Positions 25,737 through 34,576 of a stretch of DNA of 64,000 bases are shown piece by piece. The stretch's first letter is position 1. Each line of letters begins with the position of its first letter. The notes beneath the pieces were generated by a model. It saw only the letters and a list, made by a program, of their open reading frames with translations, was not told where the DNA came from and ran no database searches. The position numbers and the translations under genes are program-made. Source of the stretch: Amycolatopsis sp. cg9 (GTDB taxonomy: Bacteria > Actinomycetota > Actinomycetes > Mycobacteriales > Pseudonocardiaceae); the NCBI RefSeq assembly GCF_041346945.1, contig NZ_CP166850.1:1736001-1800000 (forward strand), given 5' to 3'.

Positions 25737-26246
25737 CTACTCGCCCGGATCTTTGCGTGGCGTCAGCGGACCGATGCGGTAAAGCTCTTCGGCCAGGTGC
25801 CCGGCTTCGGGGAAATCTTCCCCAGCGAACAGCACACTGGTTTCCATCGCGGCGTTCCACCGCTTCGCGAACGACGCGAAGAGCCGGATGGACGCCTCGT
25901 TGTCCGGGGTGATGGTGGTCTCGAGGTAACGCACACCGTCGGCGACGAGTCTCGTGTAGAGCGCGTCGAGCAGAGCCCCGGCCAGGCCCTTTCCGCGCTG
26001 CGACGCGTCGACCGCGACCTGCCAGACGAGCGCTGCCTCGGGCTCGTCCGGCCTGCGGTAGGCGATGACGAATCCGACCGCCTTGCCGTCCTCACGCGCG
26101 ACCACCGAGGACTCGGCGAAATCGCGGCACCACAGCATGTATGCGTACGGCGAGTTGAGATCGAGCTTGGCGGAATCACGCGCGATTCGCCAAAGCTCCG
26201 CGCCGTCCGCCTTGGTCGGGGATTCGATCAAGTGCGTTACGGACAT
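25737..26246 (-). CDS. ectA: Diaminobutyrate acetyltransferase
   Basis: A 169-residue GNAT enzyme that N-gamma-acetylates diaminobutyrate, the first ectoine-specific acyl step. IESPTKADGAELWRIARDS, LDLNSPYAYMLWCRDFA, the acetyl-CoA loop QRGKGLAGALL and TTITPDNEASIRLF match EctA. ATG 26246 is chosen from homology; no strong ribosome site precedes it (CGTTTCCTGAGT), which may mean weak or leaderless initiation. It heads ectABCD, so the operon promoter must lie in 26247-26414. Confidence 0.95.
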   Translation of the reverse strand: MSVTHLIESPTKADGAELWRIARDSAKLDLNSPYAYMLWCRDFAESSVVAREDGKAVGFVIAYRRPDEPEAALVWQVAVDASQRGKGLAGALLDALYTRLVADGVRYLETTITPDNEASIRLFASFAKRWNAAMETSVLFAGEDFPEAGHLAEELYRIGPLTPRKDPGE

Positions 26247-26346
26247 ACTCAGGAAACGTAACAGAGAATTTTCGGCTCGCCAGCGACGCAGCTCACGACC
26301 CCCGTGATGACCTGCGGCGACGCCGGGTACCCGGTGAGGAGTCCCA

Positions 26347-26358
26347 CAAACATGTTTG
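26347..26358. promoter_or_regulatory. CAAACATGTTTG palindrome upstream of ectA
   Basis: A perfect 12-bp palindrome lies 101 bp before the ectA start in the only gap that can hold the ectABCD promoter. It could be an operator for an osmotic or nitrogen regulator. No EctR-type MarR gene is adjacent, so the binder is unknown and chance is possible. Confidence 0.3.
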
Positions 26359-26464
26359 AAGTGGACGGTGCCTGGGCACACGCGCGCCTGGGTCGCTCGC
26401 GCGTGGCTCGCGACCTATCCGCACCATGAACCTTCGCGCCCGTGATCGCAAGGCGACGGGCCGA

Positions 26465-29400
26465 TCACGCGCCGGCGCGGCCGCGAACGGTCAGGCGCCG
26501 GCGCCGGTCGCCACCGGAGTGCCGCCCGGCCCCGCTCGACGCGGCTCTCGTCAGCTTCCGCGCGGCCCGCCGGTGCGGCAGGCGCCGCACGATCCCGCTC
26601 ACCGGCAGCACCGCCGCCGGCAGGATCAGCAGCCCCGACACGACCAGCCACCACACCGCGCCGTCCCCGCGGCGCCAGCCCGCGACGACCCCGCCGAGCC
26701 AGCCGAAGAACGGCTGGGCCAGCGGTGGCAGGAACGCCGCCAGCAGCAGCGCCGCGACCACCAGCACCCCCAGCGCGGCGAACAGCCGCCGCGCGAGGTG
26801 GCCCATCGTGAGCAGCGCCGTCGCCAGGTAGACGACCGCGCCCGCCAGCACCGGGAGGCCGATCCACTGCAGCACCGCGCCGCCGTTGTTGCCGAGCACC
26901 AGGCCGGCCAGCAGCGCGAGGACCCCGGCGGCGAGCGAGCCCGCGGTGCCGAGCCGTGACGCGCCCTGGGAGACCTTCGCCGTGCTCCTGGCCACCGTGC
27001 GCAGGATGCCCGCGACCGTCCGCGGCCAGCCGCCGGGCAGGTGGAACGCGACCGTCCCCGCGTTCACCGTCGCCGCGCCGAGCGCGACCAGCGTGCGGGT
27101 CAGCCGTGCGGTGCCCTGTTCGCCGGCGAGCTTTTCCGCCGAGACGCGGCAGGCCTGGAACCGCGCCTGCGCGCCGCCCACGTCGACCGGGTCGCGTTCC
27201 GCCGCCAAGGCGTCCCCGAGGCCCCGGCGGTCGTCGGCGTCGTAGCGCGAGGCGAGCGTGACGACCGGCAGCTCCTCCGCCGCGATCTCGGCTTGCCGCG
27301 CCCTGGCCAGCACCATCGCCGTGACCGGCAGGCCGATCGGCCGTTCGGTGCCGAACTCGGCCGGCTTCAGGTCGGCGTCGAGACCGAGGAAGGCCAGCTC
27401 GGCGGTCAGCTGGTCGCGCAGCTGCGCCGCCTCGGCGGGCGTGCAGCGGTCCCGCTCGTCCGGCGGGCGCCAGTCCGGGCCGAACGCGGTGACGAGCTCG
27501 TCGCGGAACCGCTCCCGCCCGAGGACGTCCCGCAGCGTCTCGAGGCGGACCGGGTCGAGCAGGCACTGGACGAGCCAGCCGGCGCCGTCGACGCGGCCCC
27601 ACATCCAGTCGCTGGCGCGCCACGACGCCTTGTAGAACGCGCCGAAGTAGTTCGCCTGCATCCCGGTCAGCTTGTCCTCGGCTCGGGTGCGCGTCATGTC
27701 CAGCAACGTCCGCGAATCGGCGCTGACCTGCACGAGGTCGACCCGCTGGTCGACCGACGGCGCCTGCGCGAGCAGCCCGCGCGTCGCCACGTGCAGCGCC
27801 ACCAGCCGGGCCTGGACCACGTCGTCGGCCACATCGGGCGCCAGCGCGAGCCAGTCCAGCAGGGTGGTCACCGTGCCGGCCTCGTCCCCGGCGGCGGTCA
27901 GCGCCCGCAGCGTCGGCGCGGCCGCGCGCAGGCCCGCGACCACGGCCGGCCACGCCTCGGCGACGGCGGCCGAGCGCCCCAGCCCGGCCCACTCCTCGGC
28001 CAGCTCGCGGATCCACACCTCGAGCGTGCTGCTCGCGCCGGGCCCGGCGTGCGCGGCCACCCACTGCCCGAGCCGCACCCCGCGCGAGGCCGTCGAGCGC
28101 GCGGCGTGCAGCTGGGCGCGAGCGTCGTTGAGCGCCTTCGCGGCGGTGGCGTCCGGCTGGAGCCGGAACCCGGCGTTGACGAGCTGCAGCCCGGTCGCGA
28201 CGGCGTCGTCGAGCGCCGTCGTCCGGTAGCCGACCAGATCCGCGACCGCGAGGCTCGCGGCCGGCGGCCCGGCCGGGACACCGCTGCTCAGCCCGGTGAC
28301 GGCGATCGCGCGCAGCTGCCGCGACATCCCGGACGCCCAGTCGCGGTCCGGGGTGTCCGCTTCGGACAGCGAGTACCGCCGGGCGGCGACCCGGACCAGC
28401 TCGGCGGCGTCCTCGGCGGTCCGCCGTTCCCGGTACGCGGTCGCGATCCGCGCGTCGACCAGGCACTCGGGCCCACCGCGCAACCCCAGCGCGGCCAGCG
28501 AAACCCGGGTGTCCCTGGCCCGCAGCACGGCGTCGTTGTGGCGGGTCAGGTCGTCCAGCTCGGCGCTGATCGACTGGCTCATCACGGTGTTGACGACCTT
28601 GGCCATCGCGTTCGACAGCAGCGGCGGGTGCGCCGGATCGCACTCGACGGCGTCGGTGACCTTTTCGCCGGTCGGCACGACGTAGAGCAGCAGCCGCCGG
28701 ACGTCCGCGTGCGACGTGCGTTCGAAGATCTCGCGCAGCGCCGGCCGCAACGGCTTGTTCAGCAGCACACCGCCGTCGGTCAGCCAGTGCGAGCGGGTCA
28801 GCTCGGTGTAGGGCGTCATGTCGGGGTGCAGCCGGTCGGTGCCGTCGGTGCCGATCGGCATCCGGGACAGCTCGAACGCGCCCGGGAACGACGCGGTGGA
28901 GCGGGCCGCCAGCGCGAGCGGTCCCTCCACCCCGGTCGTCCACAGTGGACCGCAGAACCGGAACAGCATCCGGTGCTCGGTGTCCCGCACCAGGTTCCCG
29001 AGCGCGTCGTCGAACCGGGTGGTCTCCCCGTCGATCATGGTGCCGGTGAGCAGCACGGTGACGTCCGGCTCTTCGGCGGGCAGCGCGCCCGTCCCGGTGA
29101 TCTCGCGCAGCACCTTTTCGAGGTCGTCGAGCAGCACGCGGTCCCCGTCGAGCACCGACCGCGGCTCCGCCTCGCGCGCGTCCCGGATCAGGTTCTCCAG
29201 CGAGGCGGTGCTGATCCAGGTGTCGCGCAGCACGCCCGGCGAGGAGCCGAAAGCTTCGGCGAGCCCCAGGCAGGCGGCGTTGATCCCGCCGGCGCTGGTC
29301 CCGGTCAGGACGTCGAGCGAAACGGTGGCGCGCAGGAGGTCGAGCAGCTTGCGGTAGCGCCCGGCTTCGGCGGTCCGGCGCGATTCCCGGAGCAGCTGCG

Positions 29401-29500
29401 AGGTCTCGGTGGCGACCCCGCCCATCCAGATCGCGAGGCTGGCACCCCCGGTCATGGTCACCGCCAGCCGGATCTCCTGCGGCCAAGGTTCGGCAGTCAT
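26465..29500 (-). CDS. Large patatin-like phospholipase with C-terminal membrane domain (DUF3376 type)
   Basis: A 1011-residue protein. Residues 8-330 are a patatin domain: oxyanion stretch TGGASLAIWMGG (17-28), nucleophile elbow GTSAG (67-71, Ser69) and catalytic Asp in TDGG (Asp242). The central ~450 residues are alpha-helical and match the actinobacterial DUF3376 patatin group by layout. At about 830-960 there are four hydrophobic helices, then a basic tail ending RRRRLTVRGRAGA. It is probably an acyl hydrolase anchored on the cytoplasmic membrane face. Physiological substrate unknown. Monocistronic; the ectABCD operon is downstream. Confidence 0.82.
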   Translation of the reverse strand: MTAEPWPQEIRLAVTMTGGASLAIWMGGVATETSQLLRESRRTAEAGRYRKLLDLLRATVSLDVLTGTSAGGINAACLGLAEAFGSSPGVLRDTWISTASLENLIRDAREAEPRSVLDGDRVLLDDLEKVLREITGTGALPAEEPDVTVLLTGTMIDGETTRFDDALGNLVRDTEHRMLFRFCGPLWTTGVEGPLALAARSTASFPGAFELSRMPIGTDGTDRLHPDMTPYTELTRSHWLTDGGVLLNKPLRPALREIFERTSHADVRRLLLYVVPTGEKVTDAVECDPAHPPLLSNAMAKVVNTVMSQSISAELDDLTRHNDAVLRARDTRVSLAALGLRGGPECLVDARIATAYRERRTAEDAAELVRVAARRYSLSEADTPDRDWASGMSRQLRAIAVTGLSSGVPAGPPAASLAVADLVGYRTTALDDAVATGLQLVNAGFRLQPDATAAKALNDARAQLHAARSTASRGVRLGQWVAAHAGPGASSTLEVWIRELAEEWAGLGRSAAVAEAWPAVVAGLRAAAPTLRALTAAGDEAGTVTTLLDWLALAPDVADDVVQARLVALHVATRGLLAQAPSVDQRVDLVQVSADSRTLLDMTRTRAEDKLTGMQANYFGAFYKASWRASDWMWGRVDGAGWLVQCLLDPVRLETLRDVLGRERFRDELVTAFGPDWRPPDERDRCTPAEAAQLRDQLTAELAFLGLDADLKPAEFGTERPIGLPVTAMVLARARQAEIAAEELPVVTLASRYDADDRRGLGDALAAERDPVDVGGAQARFQACRVSAEKLAGEQGTARLTRTLVALGAATVNAGTVAFHLPGGWPRTVAGILRTVARSTAKVSQGASRLGTAGSLAAGVLALLAGLVLGNNGGAVLQWIGLPVLAGAVVYLATALLTMGHLARRLFAALGVLVVAALLLAAFLPPLAQPFFGWLGGVVAGWRRGDGAVWWLVVSGLLILPAAVLPVSGIVRRLPHRRAARKLTRAASSGAGRHSGGDRRRRLTVRGRAGA

Positions 29501-29603
29501 GGGCTCCCCCGCCCGGTCGTGGTCCTGACGCAGAGTAGAGGCGCAAGGTGAGCACGGGGATACGTCCGGGTGTACGGCCGTTCGGGTGGACTTGCTCGCC
29601 CGC

Positions 29604-30590
29604 TCAGCCCCCTGCGCTGACCACCACCTTCCCGAACTGCCCGTTCGCTTCGAGGTACCGGTGCGCCGCGGCGATGTCGGCGAGGTCGAAGACGCGGTCC
29701 ACGCGCGGCCGGAACGTCCCCGCCCGGACGCCGGCGCGGATGAAGTGCTCCGCGCGGGCCAGCCGTTCGGGGTCCAGGGTGAGGTCGAAGGCGTTGAACT
29801 GCCGCATCGTGGGCACGAACCACAGCGGGAACGGCGTTTCCTTCGTGTCGAGCGCGCCGTAGACGACGAGGGTGCCGCCCTTCGCGGTGGCCGCGGCCAG
29901 CTCGCGGACGCCCTCGCCGGCGATGGCGTCGAAGACGAACTCCGCGCCCCGCTGCCCGGTGATTTCGAGCGTGCGCCCGGTGATGTCTTCGTCGTCGGTG
30001 ACGATCACGTGCGCGGCGCCGGCGTCGAGCAGCCGCTGCTTCTTGGCGGCCGTGCGCGTGGCGGCGATGGGGATGGCGCCGATGTGGTTGACGACGTCGA
30101 TCGTCGCCAGCCCGACACTGCTCGAAGCGGCGGTGATCAGCACGAAGTCCCCGGGCCGGACGTTCCCTTCGTCGACGATCGCGCCGTACGCGGTGAGGAA
30201 CGGCCCCCACAGCGCGACGGTTTCGGCGGCGTCGAGCCCTTCGGGGCGTCGCAGCACGGCGGACGCCGGGACGACGGCCGCCTCGCCGTAGACGCCGTAG
30301 TCCCGCATCGAGAAGCCGGCGATGGTGCTCACGGCGTCGCCGACCGCGAACCCGGTGACCCCGTCGCCGAGGGCTTCGACGATCCCGGACGCCGAGTACC
30401 CGAGCTTCGCGGGAAACCCGCCGGGGCGCTCGAAGTAGGTGCCGGAGCGGAACATCGCCTCGGCCCGGTTGAGCCCGATCGCCTCCACCCGCAGCCGCAG
30501 TTCCCCGGGCCCGGGCTCGCCGAGGTCGACGTCCACGAGCTCCAGCACATCCGGCCCGCCTTCGACGGCGAACCGCACTGTCTTCGTCAT
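29604..30590 (-). CDS. Zinc-independent quinone oxidoreductase / MDR alcohol dehydrogenase-like protein
   Basis: A 328-residue medium-chain dehydrogenase. ATG 30590 follows a GGAACC-type weak ribosome site and begins MTKTVRFAVEGGPDVLEL, typical of quinone oxidoreductases. The nucleotide loop AASSSVGLATIDV replaces the usual GxGxxG of zinc enzymes, and the catalytic zinc ligands Cys/His are absent. Reduction of quinones or enones with NADPH is therefore inferred. It is divergent from an HxlR regulator (30706), a pairing like that at 2670-3961, so it is probably induced by electrophiles. Confidence 0.82.
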   Translation of the reverse strand: MTKTVRFAVEGGPDVLELVDVDLGEPGPGELRLRVEAIGLNRAEAMFRSGTYFERPGGFPAKLGYSASGIVEALGDGVTGFAVGDAVSTIAGFSMRDYGVYGEAAVVPASAVLRRPEGLDAAETVALWGPFLTAYGAIVDEGNVRPGDFVLITAASSSVGLATIDVVNHIGAIPIAATRTAAKKQRLLDAGAAHVIVTDDEDITGRTLEITGQRGAEFVFDAIAGEGVRELAAATAKGGTLVVYGALDTKETPFPLWFVPTMRQFNAFDLTLDPERLARAEHFIRAGVRAGTFRPRVDRVFDLADIAAAHRYLEANGQFGKVVVSAGG

Positions 30591-30705
30591 TCCAGGTTCC
30601 TTTCCGGTGCTTGCCGGAATCGATCGTGGACCGCCGGCGTTCCCGCAGGAAGACGGCACTTTCCTGGTACGACGGCACACCCCTGTTACGAACGAGGTCA
30701 CAGCG

Positions 30706-31065
30706 ATGGACAACGGCGAAGTTCTTCCGGCGGAGATGTGTTCCCTGCGCGAAGTCCTGGACCTGGTGGGCGACAAGTGGGCGATCCGGGTCCTGGTGCA
30801 GCTGGGCGACGGACCCCGCCGGTTCAGCGAACTGGAGCGCGCGCTGACCGGCGTCTCCCGGCGGATGCTGTCGCTGACGCTGCGGGGCTTGGAGCGCAAC
30901 AGCTTGGTGACGCGGAAGGTGTACCCGGAGGTCCCGCCGCGGGTGGAGTACACGATGACCGCTCACGCGGCGGAGCTGGACGAGCCGTTGCACGCGCTGT
31001 CGGCCTGGGCGGCGAAGCACCGGGCGAAGGTCGCCGAAGCCCGCCGGGCCCACGACGTCGCCTAA
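30706..31065 (+). CDS. HxlR-family transcriptional regulator
   Basis: A 119-residue winged-helix regulator starting at ATG 30706 (MDNGEVLPAEMCSLREVLDLVGDKWAIRVLVQL). The conserved Cys12 precedes the family motif GDKWAIRVL; RRFSELERALTGVSRRMLSLTLRGL is the recognition region and PPRVEYTMTAHAAEL the wing. It is divergent from the quinone oxidoreductase with a 115-bp gap, so regulation of that gene is likely. The Cys may sense quinones or diamide as in YodB and QorR; this is inferred. Confidence 0.87.
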   Translation: MDNGEVLPAEMCSLREVLDLVGDKWAIRVLVQLGDGPRRFSELERALTGVSRRMLSLTLRGLERNSLVTRKVYPEVPPRVEYTMTAHAAELDEPLHALSAWAAKHRAKVAEARRAHDVA

Positions 31066-32297
31066 GCCGCCAGGTGCTCCAGCACCAGCACCTGCGCTTC
31101 ACCGACCGCGAAGCCCAGCACGGCGCCCGTCGCGATCAGGATCCACTCGTCCTGTTCGAAAGCCGGTCGCAGCAAGCGCTCGAACTCCTTCGGGGACAGC
31201 TGCTTCATCTTCGAGACCAGTACGTTCCGGATGTCCATCGCGTCCGTCGCGTAGTCCTCGATGTACCGCATCGTCTCCGGCAGCCGCGACATGATCTGCT
31301 CCGCGATCGCCAGCTTCACGTCCTGGTACTTGCGGCTCCCGACCGCGAACACCAGCAACGGCTTCGCGACGCTCCCGAGTTCCCGGTCCAGCTGGCGCTG
31401 GATCAGCGCCAGCACGCGGTCCGAGAGCGGCCCGTGCAGGATCGCCTCGATGACGTTGTGCGGGGTGATGATCTCCTTCGCGATCAACGACCCGTAGGCT
31501 TCCGCGACCTCCGCCCGCCGCTTCAGGAACAGGCCCTGCCACTGGACTCCGAAGTACCTGCGCGGCTCGATCGGGTAGAAGATCATCCGCAGCGCCAGCC
31601 AGTCCGTGAACCAGCCGGTGAACAGGCCGAAGACCGGCATGATCGGCGGGAACTTGAACAGCACCCACGCCACCATCTGGATGACGCCGATCGCGCCGCC
31701 GAAGACCAGGCCCGACCGCGCGATGAACTTGAACTCCTTGGCGCCGGCCTCCTGGAAGATCCGGTTGAGCAGGCGCTTGTCCTTGACCAGGCTGGTGACC
31801 ACCATGCCCTTGAGGTCGAACACGCTGTCCACATCGGACTTGATCAGGTCGAGCACGGCCGCGACCATCCGCGGCGACTCGTGCTGGACGCGCTCGATCA
31901 CCAGGCGCTGCACGCGCACCGGCAGCGACTCCCACAGGCCCGGCTGGTAGTGGCCCGCCACCTCGCGGACGATGTCCTCGACCCCGGCCAGCAGCGGTTT
32001 CTCGATCTCCTGGGCGATCCGGGAAGCGTCCAGCCGCGCGACGACCTCGGCCGGCTTGATCAGCTGCTCGGTCATCGTGTCGCAGGCGATGCTCGCCATC
32101 CGCGCGGCGCGCTTGGGCACGATGCCCTGCCAGCCCAGGAACGGCTTGACGCCGATGAACTCCACCGGCTGGAACATCATCCGGATCGCGACGAGCTTGG
32201 TGCCGTAGCCGATCAGCGCGGCGACGACCGGGATCGAGACGTAGAGGGGCCAGTGCTGCGCGAAGTCGGCGACGATGCCGGAGAGGAACGACCCCAT
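31062..32297 (-). CDS. DUF445 family membrane protein
   Basis: A 411-residue protein with an N-terminal TM helix (about 18-38), a long amphipathic helical region, and hydrophobic segments at about 205-245 and near the C-terminus (IATGAVLGFAVGEAQ). GYGTKLVAIRMMFQPVEFIG near residue 30 and the repeat-like TDWLALRMIFYPIEPRRYFG (about 245) are DUF445 hallmarks. The function is unknown. ATG 32297 lies 4 bp after the stop of the Abi-alpha gene, so the two form an operon. Its end overlaps the converging HxlR gene. Confidence 0.85.
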   Translation of the reverse strand: MGSFLSGIVADFAQHWPLYVSIPVVAALIGYGTKLVAIRMMFQPVEFIGVKPFLGWQGIVPKRAARMASIACDTMTEQLIKPAEVVARLDASRIAQEIEKPLLAGVEDIVREVAGHYQPGLWESLPVRVQRLVIERVQHESPRMVAAVLDLIKSDVDSVFDLKGMVVTSLVKDKRLLNRIFQEAGAKEFKFIARSGLVFGGAIGVIQMVAWVLFKFPPIMPVFGLFTGWFTDWLALRMIFYPIEPRRYFGVQWQGLFLKRRAEVAEAYGSLIAKEIITPHNVIEAILHGPLSDRVLALIQRQLDRELGSVAKPLLVFAVGSRKYQDVKLAIAEQIMSRLPETMRYIEDYATDAMDIRNVLVSKMKQLSPKEFERLLRPAFEQDEWILIATGAVLGFAVGEAQVLVLEHLAA

Positions 32298-32301
32298 CCG
32301 G

Positions 32302-33093
32302 TCAGCCGAGGCTCGGGTCGCAGGCCTGCCAGAACTGCGCGCCCAGGCGCGAGATGTGGATCGTGCGCCGGACGAACTTCGCGCGCTTGACGTGCTTCTC
32401 CGCGTCGCGCACGGTCTCGTCGGTCAGCAGGATTTCGTACTGCGTCTCCAGCGACGGCACCTCTTCGTCGAGGTCGACCAAGCCCAGCCCGATCAGCCGC
32501 GTGACGTAGCCGGGCACCTGGTCGGGCAGCGACACCCCGGCCGCCTTGCCGACCGTGGACGCGTTGCGCAGCGCGACGCGGCCGGTGCTGCCCAGGCCGG
32601 TGCGCTCGACGACGTCGACCGCGGGGAACGGCGAGCCGTCGGACAGCGCGGACAGGATGCGGGCCTCGTCCGGCGTCAGCTGGCGCAGGATGATCGCGTA
32701 GAAGTATTCGCGGGCCCGGTCGCGGCCGAAGCCGATGGAGTGGTTGAGCAGCTCGGCCATCGCGGCGCGCAGCGGCTCGACGGCGTTGTCGCGCGCGGGC
32801 ACGATCGTCACGGTGGCTTCGACGGTCCCGGGCACCGAGGGGCGATTCATCGCCGACGCCGCGGTCAGCGCCGCGTGGTACGGGTCGTCCACCTCGTCGA
32901 GCCGGCGGCGCAGCTCGGTCAGCAGCTGCCGTTCCACCTGCCGGACCCCGCGTTCGGCGGTCTCCACGCCCGGGAGCTTGCGGCCGAGCGCGAACCCGGT
33001 GCGCGCGGCCCAGCCGGCCAGCTGACCGGCGCGGCGGGCCAGGTCGGCCACCTCGTCACCGGTACCCCGGCCGTTCGGTCGCTCTGCGTTCAC
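32302..33093 (-). CDS. Abi-alpha (DUF4393-like) protein
   Basis: A 263-residue soluble protein. The C-terminal ~150 residues carry the Abi-alpha pattern: LRQLTPDEARILSALSDG, GYVTRLIGLGLVDLDEE, TQYEILLTDE and a terminal ISRLGAQFWQACDP. The N-terminal ~100 residues are helical with an Arg-rich stretch (RRAGQLAGWAARTG). Pfam links the family to phage abortive infection, but most members are uncharacterised. GTG 33093 is used because GAGGGGAG lies just upstream. Its stop is 4 bp before the DUF445 gene, so the two probably act together at the membrane. Confidence 0.65.
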   Translation of the reverse strand: MNAERPNGRGTGDEVADLARRAGQLAGWAARTGFALGRKLPGVETAERGVRQVERQLLTELRRRLDEVDDPYHAALTAASAMNRPSVPGTVEATVTIVPARDNAVEPLRAAMAELLNHSIGFGRDRAREYFYAIILRQLTPDEARILSALSDGSPFPAVDVVERTGLGSTGRVALRNASTVGKAAGVSLPDQVPGYVTRLIGLGLVDLDEEVPSLETQYEILLTDETVRDAEKHVKRAKFVRRTIHISRLGAQFWQACDPSLG

Positions 33094-33225
33094 GAGCCCA
33101 CTCCCCTCTGCGTACGGGGTGATGCTACCTGCGGGTAGGCCGAATGACCCCATCCTGGGGGTCCGGGTGGCAGAGCCCCCGGCCCGGGGCGAAGCCCCGG
33201 AGCAACACGGTGTTTGGATGCCCAC

Positions 33226-34047
33226 ATGAGTCCGACGCGCTGGGGCCCGCCGATCGACGTCCTCCCGTACTTCTCGAAAGAGGAGCAAGCGCTGATGACG
33301 CTGCTCGGCGCGCTGACCGGCGAGGACTGGGAGCGCCCGACCGCGTGCGCGGGCTGGACGGTCAAGGACATCGCCGCCCACCTGCTGGGGGACAAGGTCG
33401 GCCGGCTCTCCCGAAGCCGCGACGGGCACGCGGCCGAAGCCCCCCGCGCGGGTGAGTCCTTCCCCCGCTTCATCGACCGGATCAACGACGAGTGGGTCGT
33501 CGCGTGCCGCCGCCTCTCGACGGACGTGCTGCTCACGATGCTGTACGAGTTCATGGGCCAGACGACCGAGTACTGGGCGAAGCTGGACCTCGACGCCGAC
33601 GGCGACCCGGTGAGCTGGGCCGGCCCCGAGCCCGCGCCGCGCTGGCTGGACGCGGCCCGGGACTATTCGGAGTTCTGGGTCCACCACGTGCAGCTGCGCG
33701 AAGCGCTGGAGCACACGCCGCTGGAGGCGGAGTACGCCGAGCCGATCGCCGACACGTTCGTCCGCGCCCTGCCGCACACCCTGCGCGACGTCGACGCCCG
33801 CGTCGGCAAGCAGGTCGGCTACACGGTCACCGGGGCCGGCAAGTGGTACGCGCGCCGCGAGCGCGACGGCTGGGTGCTGGACCGCGGCGCACCGCCGTCA
33901 CGCACCCCGCTGGCCACCGTGACGACGGACCTGGACACGTTCTGGCGGCTCTGCACCCGCAACACCGCCGACGTCGGCCGCGTCCGCACAACCGGAGACG
34001 AAAACGTTTGCGAGGTAATGCTCACCATGACCTCAATCATCGCCTGA
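33226..34047 (+). CDS. Maleylpyruvate isomerase N-terminal-domain (TIGR03083, DinB-like) protein
   Basis: A 273-residue DinB/MDMPI-fold protein. LLGALTGEDWERPTACAGWTVKDIAAHLLGDKVG near residue 30 is the family signature, with the His of AAHLL as a probable metal ligand. FWVHHVQLREAL supplies the second His pair. In mycothiol-making actinobacteria many members use mycothiol as a cofactor; the reaction of this member is unknown. ATG 33226 is preferred over an upstream TTG. It converges with the LapA-family gene across the double palindrome at 34051. Confidence 0.75.
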   Translation: MSPTRWGPPIDVLPYFSKEEQALMTLLGALTGEDWERPTACAGWTVKDIAAHLLGDKVGRLSRSRDGHAAEAPRAGESFPRFIDRINDEWVVACRRLSTDVLLTMLYEFMGQTTEYWAKLDLDADGDPVSWAGPEPAPRWLDAARDYSEFWVHHVQLREALEHTPLEAEYAEPIADTFVRALPHTLRDVDARVGKQVGYTVTGAGKWYARRERDGWVLDRGAPPSRTPLATVTTDLDTFWRLCTRNTADVGRVRTTGDENVCEVMLTMTSIIA

Positions 34048-34050
34048 TCC

Positions 34051-34103
34051 GCACTTTCACGTGAAAGTGCGGGCCCCAGGTGGGCACTTTCACGTGAAAG
34101 TGC
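34051..34103. repeat. Double CACTTTCACGTGAAAGTG palindrome, intergenic copy
   Basis: Two perfect palindromes GCACTTTCACGTGAAAGTGC at 34051-34070 and 34084-34103 fill the gap between two convergent genes. Spacing and internal sequence match the copy at 21958-22010. A terminator function fits here; in the other copy it is coding. Confidence 0.95.
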
Positions 34104-34107
34104 GGCT

Positions 34108-34530
34108 TCAGCGGCGGCGGGCCTGCTTGCGCAGTTGGAGGATCCGGGCGCCGCCGATCAGCGCGACCAGCACCGCGCCGCCGATGGCCGAGAACAGCAT
34201 CGCGATGGCCAGCGGCAGGCTGCCTTCGGCGCCGAAGAAGTGCACCGTCGCGGGGTCGAGGTTCTGCAGGATGAAGACCAGCAGCACGATCAGCACGACC
34301 AGGCCGGCGATGACCGCGACCCAGGTGCCGCTGATCCGCGTCGGCCGGGCCTTGCCCACCGGTTTGGCGGGCGCCGGACGCACCGGCGTCGCCTCCTCCG
34401 CGCCCGGCCGGACGTCGCCGGCGCGCAGCTCGGCGGGCTCGAGGGCACCCTCGGGCACCTCGCCGCCGAGCGGTTCGTGGTTCGTCGGGCCGGTGGGGTG
34501 GCCGGCCGCGTCCCCGCGCGCGTGCGTCAT
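34108..34530 (-). CDS. LapA-family (DUF1049) small membrane protein
   Basis: A 140-residue protein starting at ATG 34530 (MTHARGDAAG). The first ~65 residues are acidic and Pro-rich. Two TM helices follow at about 72-92 (WVAVIAGLVVLIVLLVFILQN) and 107-130, ending RILQLRKQARRR. The helix, QNLDPATVHFF and helix pattern is the LapA/DUF1049 domain, associated with envelope assembly in proteobacteria. Its role in actinobacteria is not established. It converges with the TIGR03083 gene. Confidence 0.75.
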   Translation of the reverse strand: MTHARGDAAGHPTGPTNHEPLGGEVPEGALEPAELRAGDVRPGAEEATPVRPAPAKPVGKARPTRISGTWVAVIAGLVVLIVLLVFILQNLDPATVHFFGAEGSLPLAIAMLFSAIGGAVLVALIGGARILQLRKQARRR

Positions 34531-34576
34531 GTGACCAGTGTCCGTCCGGCACGCGGGGAGCGCCGTGTCAAACCCC

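Noticed and set aside
26247..26290. GlnR-type GAAAC/GTAAC boxes before ectA
   Set aside because: One GGAAACGTAAC motif is present but the spacing of the four half-sites required for a GlnR box is not met.
29586..32390. 934-residue plus-strand reading frame opposite the oxidoreductase and DUF445 genes
   Set aside because: Long antisense frames are expected in very GC-rich coding DNA; the composition (Arg, Gly, Asp) is unlike a protein, and three well-supported genes lie on this stretch.
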